Shown here: in pieces, positions 25,627 through 33,696 of the stretch | How the letters are laid out: each line of letters opens with the position of its first letter | How positions within the stretch are numbered: the first letter of the stretch is position 1 | Source: Syntrophaceae bacterium UBA5761 | Lineage (GTDB): Bacteria; Desulfobacterota; Syntrophia; Syntrophales; UBA4778 | Length of the DNA stretch: 33,696 nt | Direction of reading: 5' to 3' | NCBI GenBank assembly: GCA_002418885.1 | Contig: DIEZ01000019.1 | Span: forward strand, 1 to 33,696 | Translations under genes and position numbers: made by a program | Notes under the pieces: generated by a model | Databases searched by the model: none | What the model was told of the DNA's origin: nothing | The model's input: the letters and a program-made list of their open reading frames with translations, nothing else

Positions 25627-26193
25627 TCACTTTGTCTTGCCCTTCTTAGAAGTTTTCTTTTTCCCCTGGCCCTTGATGGGAACCTTGTTGAATTCGCTGA
25701 TCACCTGGTCGGTCAAGTTGTTCTCTCCCGAAAAGTAAACGGCGACTGGGTTACTGATGTCGAGGATCGCGGTATAGCCTCCCCTGGCACCTATGGCGGT
25801 TATGACCTTGTAGATTTCGGGGAGCAGCCGGCGGGAAAGTTCTTGGTCTTTACGCTTCATCTCTTCCCCGGCGTCGTTAACGAGGCGTTGATAATCGCGG
25901 TACTTCTTCTGCAGCTCCATCTCTCTTTCTCTCGCCGCAGTCTCCGAAAGAGTGGGCCGTACTCTGTCATACTCGCTTTTCTCTTTCTTGAGGTCGGCTT
26001 CCTTCTGCTTGACAAGCTCACTTTTTTTCTGTACGGCCTTCTTGAACTCCGCCTGCGCCTTCTTTCCCGCCTCGGAACGGGCGATTACCTCCCGGACGTC
26101 GACGAAACCGATCTTCTCGGCCCTGACGGTTGCCGGAATGAGAAGAGACAGCGCGATCACGAGCCCTACCGCCGATAGATGAAACCTTTTCAT
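25627..26193 (-). CDS. skp: OmpH/Skp-family periplasmic chaperone
   Basis: The 188-residue protein has a signal peptide (MKRFHLSAVGLVIALSL, cleavage probably after VRA), then KIGFVDVREVIARSEAGKKAQAEF, the standard OmpH/Skp start. A long charged helical hairpin rich in Lys and Glu follows (about residues 45-125), forming the tentacles of the trimer. The C-terminal part returns to the trimer core. Skp holds unfolded outer-membrane proteins in the periplasm on their way to BamA, which is encoded just upstream. The last 14 residues are almost all Lys, Ser, Thr and Gly, an unusual basic tail. AAAGGACGG lies 6 bases before the ATG. LpxD starts 3 bp after the stop. Confidence 0.92.
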   Translation of the reverse strand: MKRFHLSAVGLVIALSLLIPATVRAEKIGFVDVREVIARSEAGKKAQAEFKKAVQKKSELVKQKEADLKKEKSEYDRVRPTLSETAAREREMELQKKYRDYQRLVNDAGEEMKRKDQELSRRLLPEIYKVITAIGARGGYTAILDISNPVAVYFSGENNLTDQVISEFNKVPIKGQGKKKTSKKGKTK

Positions 26194-26296
26194 GATAATC
26201 CGTCCTTTAATCTGTCATGGTGGGGAGAGGCCCACATCCTCACCTTCATACCCCGTATTTTCCTGTTGTCTGATTCCCGGCGCCCGATGACCGCCC
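26194..26296. other. Gap between bamA and skp
   Basis: The longest gap between bamA and lpxA inside the large minus-strand run. It holds the skp ribosome site and a short inverted repeat, GTGGG / CCCAC (26220-26224 and 26231-26235). No T-run follows on the minus strand, so transcription probably continues. Confidence 0.35.
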
Positions 26297-28948
26297 TTAC
26301 ATAGCCGTTCCGACCGTGAATTCCCATCTGCCTGTAGGCTCGCCCGTCTTCCTGTCGAGGACGAAACCGTATTCGACGCGGATGGGCCCGATCGGGGAAT
26401 ACCAGCGGATACCACCGCCCGCCGTCATCCTCATGTCGTCGAAATGATAACCGCTGTTCCACGTATTGCCTGTGTCGAAGAAGACAACGCCTTTCATACC
26501 CGCGTTTTTGACGATATTGAAGATGTATTCGACGTTGAAGTTCAAGAAGGTCAACCCTCCGATGAAGTCGCCCGTTTCCACATCACGAGGTCCGACGTCG
26601 CGGAGTCCCCTTAGCGAATCGATGCCCCCCAACCAGAAGCGGTAAAAGACGGGAATCTCTTTGTCCCCACGCTCCTGTATGTACCCGATCCGGCCGCGGG
26701 CGCTGAAGACCGTCTCGAGGGGAAGCGGGAAAAACCAGGCGGAACTGGCCTGGTATTTAGTGTAGTCCACGTCTCCCTGCATGATACCGCCGGTGTACTC
26801 GACGGAAACCGCGTTTTTCGAGCCCTTCGTCGGGAAGAAGTTATCGTCCGTCGTATCCCTAACAAGCATGGCCTCGACGCCGCTCAACAGGGTCGTGCCC
26901 TCCTGCGTTTTGATGATGTGTGCCGCCGTCGGCAGGACGTCCTTTATCTTATCGTTCGACAAACGGTATCCCAAGTAGCCTGTTATACGCCACTTGGGCA
27001 GTATCACGTAACCTAGCATCTCGCCGAAACCGAATGATTCCACGTTGAAAGTATCGTAACTGCGCTCCCAATTCCACAGGTTGGTTTTGCTCCACAGGGG
27101 GATGTCGAACAGCCAGGGCTCGATGAAGTAGAGGTCGTAGTTCCTCGACCTGCCGCCTATCGCCGCCGTGAGCCCCAGGCTCTGGCCCTTGCCGAAAAGA
27201 TTGTGCTGGACGATCTGACCCGACATGACCATAGAATCGATGGCGCTGTACCCTGCCCCAAAGCTCACCATCCCTGTGGGTTTTTCTTTGACACGGATGT
27301 TCACGTCCATGAGGTTCTTATCGGGTCCTTTTTCCGTCTGGATGTCCACTTCCTCGAAGTAGCGCAACTGGCTCAGGTTCGCGTAACTCGTTTTCATCTT
27401 CTGCCGGCTGAAGAGGTCGCCTTCCATGACCGCCAGTTGCCGACGGATGACCTTGTCCCGCGTCTTGGTGTTTCCCGCTATGGAAATGCGGTTGAAATAG
27501 ACCTTTTCCCCCTTGACCACCTGATATTCTATGTTGACTTTCTGCTCTTTCTCGTCCGGGACAGTTATCGGAGTGACGTCGGCATAGGCGTAACCCTCGT
27601 CGTTGTATGCCTGGGTCAGATAATCTATGTCCTTCATGATCGCTTCACGGTCATAGAATTCTTTCTTCTTGATCTCAAGCTCCGACAGGAGCTTCTCGCG
27701 GGCAACGGAGATGGTATCCCCTGAGATGGTCACATTACCTACCTTGAACCGTTTCCCTTCTATGACAGGGATAGTTATGTAGATACCATGCTTGTCATGG
27801 GTGATTTCGGGGTCGCCGACCTTCGCGTTGATGTATCCGTTATTCAGGTAAAAGGCGTTCAATTTCTTTGCGTCTTCTTTGAGTTTGTCTTCTTTCAAGA
27901 TACCGGAGTCGGTAAAGATGTGAAAGAAGCCGTATTCGTTTGTATCCATCATGTTCTTCAGCTCCTTGGGGCTGAAGGCCTGCACGCCCCTGAAGGAGAT
28001 GCTCTTGATGTACAGCCTGCGTCCTTCGACGATCGTGTAAGTCAGGACGGCCTCTCTCTCCGACCTCTTTTCTATGTCGTGTTTGATCTCGACGTTGAAG
28101 TAGCCCTTGTTGTGGTAAAGGGTCCTGATTTTCTCCACGTCCTCTTTGACCTTTTCTACATCCAAAAACTGCCTCAGCCTGACGGTTAACACGGCCTCGA
28201 TGTCTTTGGTTTCTATGGCATCGTTTCCCTTAATGATCACGTTGGATACGACCGGTCTTTCCTGGACCGTGAAGGTGATCACCTTTCCCGCCGGGGTGTC
28301 TTTGACGTCCGCTTTTACGTCGCTGAAGTAGCCTGTCTTGTAAATGGCCTTGATGTCGGCGGAGAGGTCGGCGGGGGAAAACAGTTTCCCCGGGGCTTCC
28401 TTGAGGACGTTCATGACGGCGCTCGTCTCGATCTTGCGGTTTCCCGTGACGACGATCGAGGTGATACGCTTTTCCGCGGCGACCTTCAACATCAGGCTTT
28501 CTGTCAGTCGGGCCGCGAGGTTGCCGATGCCCTCCGCCAAGGTTCCCTGAACAAACACCCCCTGGGATGCCTGGCCGGACTTGACGTCGAGCACCTTGGC
28601 GTCTATGCTGACAACCTTCCCGAGTTGCGACACGCTTCCGATGATCACGACGTCGGCCCCGACCTCTCGTCCGGCCTGCAGGGCCGTTTTTTCATCAACC
28701 TGCTTTCCGTCGAGAGATTTAGAAAGGACATCCTGGGGGATCACCCGGACCGCCCTGCTTTTGAGCAGGTTGTTCTGAATCGATTCAACGACCTGCTTCC
28801 GCAATGAGGCGGGATCTTTTTCGGCGTAAACATCGAAGGGGAAGAGGGCGACCTTTTTCAGCTCATCTCCATAAGCTGCCGGTATAAAGAAAATAAAGAG
28901 GACCGAAAAGAAACAAATCGTCGCGGTGAGGAAGCCGTTATTTTTCAC
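26297..28948 (-). CDS. bamA: Outer membrane assembly factor BamA with an extra N-terminal TolB/CsgG-like domain
   Basis: The 883-residue protein has a signal peptide (1 to about 27, cleavage after AAYG). Residues about 29-155 resemble the alpha/beta TolB-N/CsgG-type fold (VALFPFDVYAEKD, GREVGADVVIIGSVSQLGK, then IDAKVLDVKSGQ). Five POTRA domains follow at roughly 160-230, 231-309, 310-398, 399-480 and 481-556, and then a 16-stranded Omp85 barrel from about 557 with the lid motif in SLRGLRD (VRGF type). The last residues, EFTVGTAM, align with the E. coli end FNIGTTW. It folds and inserts barrel proteins into the outer membrane. Its ATG overlaps the lolD stop by 4 bp. The extra domain is not part of classical BamA (about 800 residues). 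Confidence 0.94.
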   Translation of the reverse strand: MKNNGFLTATICFFSVLFIFFIPAAYGDELKKVALFPFDVYAEKDPASLRKQVVESIQNNLLKSRAVRVIPQDVLSKSLDGKQVDEKTALQAGREVGADVVIIGSVSQLGKVVSIDAKVLDVKSGQASQGVFVQGTLAEGIGNLAARLTESLMLKVAAEKRITSIVVTGNRKIETSAVMNVLKEAPGKLFSPADLSADIKAIYKTGYFSDVKADVKDTPAGKVITFTVQERPVVSNVIIKGNDAIETKDIEAVLTVRLRQFLDVEKVKEDVEKIRTLYHNKGYFNVEIKHDIEKRSEREAVLTYTIVEGRRLYIKSISFRGVQAFSPKELKNMMDTNEYGFFHIFTDSGILKEDKLKEDAKKLNAFYLNNGYINAKVGDPEITHDKHGIYITIPVIEGKRFKVGNVTISGDTISVAREKLLSELEIKKKEFYDREAIMKDIDYLTQAYNDEGYAYADVTPITVPDEKEQKVNIEYQVVKGEKVYFNRISIAGNTKTRDKVIRRQLAVMEGDLFSRQKMKTSYANLSQLRYFEEVDIQTEKGPDKNLMDVNIRVKEKPTGMVSFGAGYSAIDSMVMSGQIVQHNLFGKGQSLGLTAAIGGRSRNYDLYFIEPWLFDIPLWSKTNLWNWERSYDTFNVESFGFGEMLGYVILPKWRITGYLGYRLSNDKIKDVLPTAAHIIKTQEGTTLLSGVEAMLVRDTTDDNFFPTKGSKNAVSVEYTGGIMQGDVDYTKYQASSAWFFPLPLETVFSARGRIGYIQERGDKEIPVFYRFWLGGIDSLRGLRDVGPRDVETGDFIGGLTFLNFNVEYIFNIVKNAGMKGVVFFDTGNTWNSGYHFDDMRMTAGGGIRWYSPIGPIRVEYGFVLDRKTGEPTGRWEFTVGTAM

Positions 28949-29613
28949 TGGTTTCTAATCTTTCCGTCCTGCAGCCCGATGCTGCGTGACATACGTTGAG
29001 CTAAGGATGCGTTGTGAGTTACCACAACCAGTGTAATCCCTCTTTCCCTGTTCAGGGAGATCAGCATATCCTCTATTTTTCCCCCCGTTTCCGTGTCGAG
29101 GTTCCCCGTCGGTTCATCGGCCAGGATGATCTCCGGTTCCATGACGAGCGCCCTGGCTACCGCTACCCTCTGCTGCTCGCCTCCCGACAGCTCCCCTGGT
29201 TTGTGCGCCAACCTGTCTCCCAGACCGACTTCTCTGAGTACTGTTTCGGCTTTTTCCTTCGCTTTCCGGCCGGCCATACCGCCTATCAAGGCCGGCATCA
29301 TGGTGTTCTCCAAACTACTGAACTCAGGAAGCAGGTGATGAAACTGGAAAACGAAACCTATCATCCTGTTCCTGAAACCCGCCAACTTTTCGCTGCCCCA
29401 TCGGAAAACGTTGCTCCCACCGATTATCACCTCTCCCGACGTAGGATGGTCCAGTGTCCCCAGGATATGGATAAGGGTGCTCTTGCCGGCCCCGGAGGCA
29501 CCGACGATGGACAGGGACTCTCCCCTTTGTACATCCAGATCCATGTCCTTCAGGACTTCTATCCTCTTGCCGTCTTTGATGAATGTCTTGTTCAGCTTGC
29601 TGACTTTGATCAC
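28945..29613 (-). CDS. lolD: Lipoprotein-releasing system ATPase
   Basis: The 222-residue ABC ATPase has Walker A GASGAGKST, the Q-loop in VFQFHHLLPEFSSLEN, signature LSGGEQQR, Walker B IILADEPTGNLD and the switch His in VVTHNASLA. The FQFHHLLPEF segment is typical of LolD. With its permease it extracts mature lipoproteins from the inner membrane and hands them to LolA. It is 11 bp after the lolC-like gene and overlaps bamA by 4 bp, so the three are probably one transcript. MacB-type export is less likely in this setting. Confidence 0.92.
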   Translation of the reverse strand: MIKVSKLNKTFIKDGKRIEVLKDMDLDVQRGESLSIVGASGAGKSTLIHILGTLDHPTSGEVIIGGSNVFRWGSEKLAGFRNRMIGFVFQFHHLLPEFSSLENTMMPALIGGMAGRKAKEKAETVLREVGLGDRLAHKPGELSGGEQQRVAVARALVMEPEIILADEPTGNLDTETGGKIEDMLISLNRERGITLVVVTHNASLAQRMSRSIGLQDGKIRNQ

Positions 29614-29624
29614 GATGAGCTTTC

Positions 29625-30872
29625 TTATTCGTATCTCAGCGCCTCGGCCGGGTCGAGCCGGGCGGCCCGCCTGGAGGGGTAGATCGTTGCCAGGAAGCTG
29701 ATTACCATCGTTCCAACGACGATCACGGCGACGTCTCCGTAGTTCACCTGCGAGGGCAAGGCATTGAGGTAGTAGACGTCCCTGGGAAGGATCTTGAACC
29801 CGAAGGTCTTTTCAACGAACAGGGATATTTTTTCCAGATTAAGGGCAACGGCTAGTCCGCCGGCGCAACCTAAGATTGTCCCGATGGTGCCTATAACAAC
29901 CCCCTGAAAGATGAATATCTTCATGATGCTCTTCGACGTCGCTCCCATGGATTTAAGGATTGCGATATCCCTCGTCTTTTCCATGACGAGCATGATCAGC
30001 GCGGTGACTATGTTGAATGCGGCGACGAGTACTATCAGCGTAAGGATTATGAACATCACCCGTTTCTCGAGTTTGAGCGCCGAGAAAAGGTTCTTGTTCA
30101 TCTGCATCCAGTCCCGCACCCAGAAGGGAAAGCCGAGCTCGAGCTCGATCGCCCGGGCGACCTCCTTCGCCCTGAAGATGTCGCTCACTTTGACTTCCAA
30201 TCCCGTCACCATGTCTTTCATCCCGAGGAAGTCCTGACTTTCCTTGAGGGATATGCAGGCAAGGGAGGAGTCGTACTCGTAAAAGCCAGAATCGAAGATA
30301 CCGACCACCTCGAAGCGCCTCATCTTGGGTACCATCCCCATGGGTGTCGCGATCCCCATCGGGGCGACGATATCTACAGGGTCACCCAGGGAAAGCCCTA
30401 TGTTTTTCGCCAACTCTTTTCCGACGATGATGCCCGGTCCGGTCCGCCCTCTCTCAGAAAGACGGCTGAGGCTGCCTTCGACCATCTTCCCCACGTTTAT
30501 CACTTTGAGGGCGCCCTCCGGCTCCAGGCCGCGCAATACAACCCCGCTGACATGGCCTCCGCTCTTCAGCATCACCTGGCTGTAGATGAAAGGCGTGGAC
30601 GCGATCACCCCTTTGACCGAATCGACCTTTTCCCTGACCCTTTCATAGTCCTTGACCGGCCCGGTGTATCCCATAACGACGACGTGGGAGTTCATGCCGA
30701 GGATCTTGTCCCGCAGCTCCGTCTCGAAGCCGTTCATCACGGCGAGCACGATGATCAGCGCCGCCACACCCAGGAATATACCGCAAATCGAGATGACGGT
30801 GATGATCGAGAGAAAGACCTGCTTCCTTTTGGCGCGCAGATACCTGAGGCTGATGAATAGTTCGTACCCCAT
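29625..30872 (-). CDS. lolC: Lipoprotein-releasing system permease (LolC/E-type)
   Basis: The 415-residue protein starts YELFISLRYLRAKRKQ, the LolC/LolE signature. It has one membrane segment near the N-terminus, a large periplasmic domain (about 45-260), and three C-terminal membrane segments (FtsX type). I chose the ATG at 30870-30872, with GGAAG 4 bases upstream. A TTG at 30887 overlapping the lysS stop would add five residues. Only one permease gene is present, so the complex is probably a homodimer with two LolD, as in other non-enteric groups. It lies 11 bp after lysS. Confidence 0.9.
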   Translation of the reverse strand: MGYELFISLRYLRAKRKQVFLSIITVISICGIFLGVAALIIVLAVMNGFETELRDKILGMNSHVVVMGYTGPVKDYERVREKVDSVKGVIASTPFIYSQVMLKSGGHVSGVVLRGLEPEGALKVINVGKMVEGSLSRLSERGRTGPGIIVGKELAKNIGLSLGDPVDIVAPMGIATPMGMVPKMRRFEVVGIFDSGFYEYDSSLACISLKESQDFLGMKDMVTGLEVKVSDIFRAKEVARAIELELGFPFWVRDWMQMNKNLFSALKLEKRVMFIILTLIVLVAAFNIVTALIMLVMEKTRDIAILKSMGATSKSIMKIFIFQGVVIGTIGTILGCAGGLAVALNLEKISLFVEKTFGFKILPRDVYYLNALPSQVNYGDVAVIVVGTMVISFLATIYPSRRAARLDPAEALRYE

Positions 30873-30883
30873 ACGGCTTCCGG

Positions 30884-32407
30884 TCAACCCTCGATCACGC
30901 CTGGTTCGTCTTCTTCTTTCCTTGCCTCATCCTTCACCCTCATGTGGGGGAAGAGGATCACGTCTCTGATAGAGGCCGAGTCGGTCAAGATCATCACCAG
31001 TCGGTCGATCCCGATTCCCTCTCCCGCCGCCGGCGGCATCCCGTACTCGAGGGCGCGGACGTAATCGTCATCCATCCCATGGGCCTCTTCGTCCCCCGCC
31101 TCGCGCTCTTTCAGTTGCATCAGAAAGCGTTCCCGCTGATCGACGGGGTCGTTGAGTTCAGAGAAGGCGTTGGCGATCTCCTTCCCGGCGATGTAAAGTT
31201 CGAAGCGGTCGACTATGGAAGGGTCCGAGGCATTTCTCCTCGCCAGGGGAGAAACCTCTACGGGGTAACCGGTGATGAAGGTCGGCTGTATGAGCTTGGG
31301 CTCGACGATTTCGTCGAAAATGGCCATGATGACTTTCCCAAGGGGCATGTCCTCGACGTCCAGTTTCAGGCTCTTAGCGTAAGCCGCGGCCTTGTTCCGG
31401 TCTTCGAGGGCAGCGGGTTCGACACCGCCGCATTCAACGAGGGCCTCCTTTACGGTAAACCGCTTCCAAGGACGGCTGAAGTCCAGTTCCTGCCCCTGGT
31501 ATGTAATCTTGAGGGAACCGAAAAGCTCAAGGCAAATGCGCGTTATCAACTCTTCCGTCATCACCATGAGGTCTTCGTAAGTGGCATAGGCCAGGTAGAA
31601 TTCCATCATCGTGAATTCGGGATTATGGGAGGAAGAGACCCCTTCATTACGGAAATTACGGTTGATTTCGTAGACCCGCTCCATCCCGCCGACAAGAAGA
31701 CGCTTCAAGTAAAGTTCCGGGGCTATCCGCAGATAGAACTCCATGCCGAGGGCGTTGTGATAGGTCTTGAAAGGCCGGGCGGCCGCCCCGCCGGCCATGT
31801 ACTGCATCATGGGAGTCTCGACTTCAAGAAAATCACGCTCTTTCATGAATTGACGGATTATCTCGATGATGCGGCTTCGCTTCTTGAAGACTTCGGCGAC
31901 CTTAGGGTTGACTATCAGGTCGAGATAACGCTGCCGGTATCTCACTTCCGTGTCCGTCAGTCCATGCCATTTCTCGGGCAACGCCCTTACCGCCTTGCAA
32001 AGAAGCCTGAACTCATCGGCGTCGATAGTCAACTCGTTTGTCCGAGTCCGGAAGGCCTTGCCGGCGACGAAGACGATATCCCCGACATCCAGCTTCTTGA
32101 AGAGTGAAAAGGTCTTTTCGCCGAGGCGGTCCTTCCGCAAGAAGACCTGTATCCGGCCTGTCCGGTCCTGGAGGCTGACAAATGCCCCCTTTCCGAAGTC
32201 TCTGATCGCCATCATACGGCCGGCAAGCGAGAAACGGCCGGATATTCGGCCCAAGGTCTCGCTGTCCAGGCCGCCGAGGCGGGCCAGAATACCACCGGCG
32301 GTATCAGAAACCTTGACGTCGTTCGGGTAGAGCTCGACGCCCTCCGCCTTGAGGCTTTCTATCTTTTCCCGCCGCGACCTCAGAAAGTCACTTTCCTTTT
32401 CTTTCAT
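30884..32407 (-). CDS. lysS: Lysyl-tRNA synthetase, class II
   Basis: The 507-residue enzyme has an N-terminal OB-fold anticodon domain (about residues 55-150), then the class II core with motif 2 in FRNEGVSSSHNPEFTMMEFY and motif 3 in GEGIGIDRLVMILT. It charges tRNA(Lys) with lysine. It is the first gene of the long minus-strand run, and lolC follows within 11 bp; this coupling to envelope genes recurs in Deltaproteobacteria as far as I know. GGTAGGG lies 5 bases before the ATG. A candidate promoter and a perfect 12-bp palindrome lie upstream. Confidence 0.96.
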   Translation of the reverse strand: MKEKESDFLRSRREKIESLKAEGVELYPNDVKVSDTAGGILARLGGLDSETLGRISGRFSLAGRMMAIRDFGKGAFVSLQDRTGRIQVFLRKDRLGEKTFSLFKKLDVGDIVFVAGKAFRTRTNELTIDADEFRLLCKAVRALPEKWHGLTDTEVRYRQRYLDLIVNPKVAEVFKKRSRIIEIIRQFMKERDFLEVETPMMQYMAGGAAARPFKTYHNALGMEFYLRIAPELYLKRLLVGGMERVYEINRNFRNEGVSSSHNPEFTMMEFYLAYATYEDLMVMTEELITRICLELFGSLKITYQGQELDFSRPWKRFTVKEALVECGGVEPAALEDRNKAAAYAKSLKLDVEDMPLGKVIMAIFDEIVEPKLIQPTFITGYPVEVSPLARRNASDPSIVDRFELYIAGKEIANAFSELNDPVDQRERFLMQLKEREAGDEEAHGMDDDYVRALEYGMPPAAGEGIGIDRLVMILTDSASIRDVILFPHMRVKDEARKEEDEPGVIEG

Positions 32408-32420
32408 AAGTACCCTACCG

Positions 32421-32432
32421 CTTTACGTAAAG
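32421..32432. promoter_or_regulatory. Perfect palindrome in the lysS leader
   Basis: CTTTACGTAAAG is a 12-base perfect palindrome, 13 bases upstream of the lysS ATG and just downstream of its candidate promoter. It could be an operator or a small hairpin; nothing identifies a regulator. Confidence 0.3.
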
Positions 32433-32440
32433 TTCATATG

Positions 32441-32467
32441 GCTATATCGTTTTTTGTCTTAAGTCAA
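32441..32467 (-). promoter_or_regulatory. Candidate promoter for lysS and the envelope gene run
   Basis: On the minus strand, TTGACT (32462-32467, 5 of 6 matches to -35) is followed after 15 bases by TATAGC (32441-32446, 4 of 6). The spacing is short, so this is tentative. The surrounding 32408-32540 stretch is clearly AT-rich compared with the genes. Confidence 0.35.
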
Positions 32468-32496
32468 GAAAGAACTTGTTTTTAGGGAGAAAGTCA

Positions 32497-32525
32497 TTGA
32501 CAAAGAAAGGCCCTGATAATAGCAT
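32497..32525 (+). promoter_or_regulatory. Candidate promoter for the uxs-galE genes
   Basis: TTGACA (32497-32502) matches the -35 consensus perfectly. After 17 bases comes TAGCAT (32520-32525), with 4 of 6 -10 matches. This would start a transcript about 70 bases before the ATG at 32604 and is divergent from lysS. Confidence 0.45.
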
Positions 32526-32603
32526 TCGTTATCCTGTCTCAGAGACATAGAGTGCCGAAGAAAGGTCCGAGCCCGGCGTTCAGCGTGGGCCAGATGACCG
32601 GAT

Positions 32604-33596
32604 ATGACGGAACGCGTTAGAACAACCAGAGGGAGTGACGATCGGCGTCTTGCACCCGGCGTCGAGCGTACGCTGATTACCGGCGGGGCGGGCTTCCTCG
32701 GAAGCCACCTCTGCGATTTTTTTGTCGAAAAAGGACATCACGTCGTCTGCATGGACAACCTGATCACGGGCAGCATGGACAACGTCGCCCATCTCTTCGG
32801 AAACGAGGGGTTTTCTTTTATCAAGCATGACGTTACCGAGTATATCTACGTGGAGGGCAGGGTCGACAATATCCTGCATTTCGCTTCGCCGGCGAGCCCG
32901 ATCGACTACCTCAGGCTGCCGATCCAGACACTGAAGGTGGGCTCTCTCGGGACCCACAAGGCCTTGGGCCTGGCTAAGGCGAAGGGAGCGAAGTTTCTGC
33001 TTGCCTCCACGTCGGAGTGTTACGGAGATCCGCTTGTTCACCCCCAGTCCGAAGATTACCGGGGAAACGTCAACCCCATCGGGCCGCGGGGTGTCTACGA
33101 CGAGGCGAAACGCTTCGCGGAAGCGATGACCATGGCATATCACCGTTACCACGGCCTCGATACGAGGATTGCCAGGATATTCAACACTTACGGCACAAGG
33201 ATGCGACTCGACGACGGCCGCGCCCTCCCGACCTTCATGAGGCAGGCCCTCAGGGGAGAGGACCTGACCGTTTTCGGAGACGGACGGCAGACCCGCAGTT
33301 TCTGCTACGTCGATGACCTGGTGGAGGGCCTCTGGCGCCTCCTGAACTCCGGGGAAGTCGAACCCGTCAACCTGGGCAACCCCCAAGAAATGACCGTTCT
33401 CTCGCTGGCGGAGAAGGTCGCCGGGCTTTGCGGGGGCGGGAAAGAGATCGTCTTCAAGGACCTTCCCGTGGACGACCCGAAAGTGCGGCAGCCCGATATT
33501 TCCAAGGCAAGACGCATCCTCGGGTGGGAGCCGAAGGTGGGATTGGACGAGGGCCTCAGGCGGGTTTTTGCCTATTTCAAGGAAAGGGCTTCATGA
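32604..33596 (+). CDS. UDP-glucuronate decarboxylase-like NAD-dependent epimerase/dehydratase
   Basis: The 330-residue SDR protein has the NAD-binding motif [10 protein letters not shown], the acid-sugar block [21 protein letters not shown] typical of [12 protein letters not shown], the catalytic YDEAK (YxxxK), [10 protein letters not shown], and [21 protein letters not shown] enzymes turn UDP-glucuronate into UDP-xylose; the conserved Arg residues that hold the carboxylate are consistent with this. The first 20 residues ([19 protein letters not shown]) are unlike the family, whose start is usually right before the TGGAG motif, but no later start codon lies before that motif. Its stop overlaps the galE start (ATGA). 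UDP-xylose or a related sugar may feed the O-chain or core. Confidence 0.87.
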   Translation: MTERVRTTRGSDDRRLAPGVERTLITGGAGFLGSHLCDFFVEKGHHVVCMDNLITGSMDNVAHLFGNEGFSFIKHDVTEYIYVEGRVDNILHFASPASPIDYLRLPIQTLKVGSLGTHKALGLAKAKGAKFLLASTSECYGDPLVHPQSEDYRGNVNPIGPRGVYDEAKRFAEAMTMAYHRYHGLDTRIARIFNTYGTRMRLDDGRALPTFMRQALRGEDLTVFGDGRQTRSFCYVDDLVEGLWRLLNSGEVEPVNLGNPQEMTVLSLAEKVAGLCGGGKEIVFKDLPVDDPKVRQPDISKARRILGWEPKVGLDEGLRRVFAYFKERAS

Positions 33597-33696
33597 TCTT
33601 TGTGACCGGCGGCGCGGGCTACATCGGTTCCCAGGCGGTAAAAGTGCTCCACGAAAGGGGTTACGACACCGTCGCCTTCGACAACCTCTCCAGGGG
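33593..33696 (+). CDS. galE: UDP-glucose 4-epimerase-like protein, 3' truncated by window edge
   Basis: Only the first 34 or so codons are inside the window. They begin [24 protein letters not shown] and continue to VAFDNLS, the standard GalE N-terminus with the NAD-binding GGAGYIGS motif. The ATG overlaps the uxs stop by 4 bp. GalE interconverts UDP-glucose and UDP-galactose (or the GlcNAc forms). The catalytic residues lie outside the window, so the exact epimerase is a likely rather than a certain call. Confidence 0.78.
   Translation, partial: MIFVTGGAGYIGSQAVKVLHERGYDTVAFDNLSR

Noticed and set aside
30944..32107. 387-codon open frame on the plus strand inside lysS
   Set aside because: Antisense to a fully recognisable lysyl-tRNA synthetase; no domain, no ribosome site seen.

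Overview
The window is a dense stretch of a GC-rich Gram-negative chromosome. Genes are packed with many 1 to 40 bp overlaps, and I find no rRNA, tRNA, CRISPR array or insertion sequence. Outer-membrane and lipid A genes prove a diderm. A one-permease LolC/LolD pair, a B12-dependent methionine synthase module, a VKOR-thioredoxin fusion, a TIGR01212 radical SAM protein and the order lysS-lolCD-bamA-skp-lpxD-lpxA together suggest an anaerobic member of the former Deltaproteobacteria (Desulfobacterota-like). That placement is inference from gene content, not from a marker tree.

Layout. (1) 1-3440, plus strand: the 3' part of a methionine-synthase-like protein, pyrE, and a VKOR-DsbA-like fusion, nearly back to back. 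(2) 3501-5387, minus: mnmG. (3) 5561-8688, plus: a TIGR01212 radical SAM protein, a YbaK-type deacylase, a small GAF protein and glyceraldehyde-3-phosphate dehydrogenase. (4) 8705-9611, minus: a TIGR04076-type small protein and a nitroreductase. (5) 9796-13020: a visibly AT-richer O-antigen ligase/polymerase-like gene on the minus strand and two GT2 glycosyltransferases on the plus strand. (6) 13022-32407, minus: about 19 kb of envelope biogenesis genes all in one direction, in transcription order lysS, lolC, lolD, bamA, skp, lpxD, lpxA, gnnA-like, gnnB-like, lpxB, msbA, lpxK, lpxL-like, waaF-like, gmhB, waaC-like, pagL-like and a Trm112/YcaR-like zinc protein. (7) 32604-33696, plus: UDP-glucuronate decarboxylase-like uxs and the start of galE, divergent from lysS.

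The large cluster covers much of one pathway. LpxA and LpxD acylate the UDP-sugar, LpxB joins the disaccharide, LpxK phosphorylates it, LpxL adds a secondary acyl chain, and MsbA flips the product. GmhB and two GT9 heptosyltransferases build the inner core, and a PagL-like outer-membrane enzyme may later trim lipid A. BamA, Skp and LolCD supply outer-membrane protein and lipoprotein assembly. lpxC, an lpxH/lpxI gene, fabZ and waaA (Kdo transferase) are not in the window.

The most interesting points are: a sugar dehydrogenase/aminotransferase pair lying exactly between lpxA and lpxB, which predicts lipid A built on 3-amino-glucosamine with amide-linked acyl chains; a BamA carrying an extra TolB/CsgG-like domain before its five POTRA domains; and a PagL-like protein in which the expected catalytic acid appears to be Asn.
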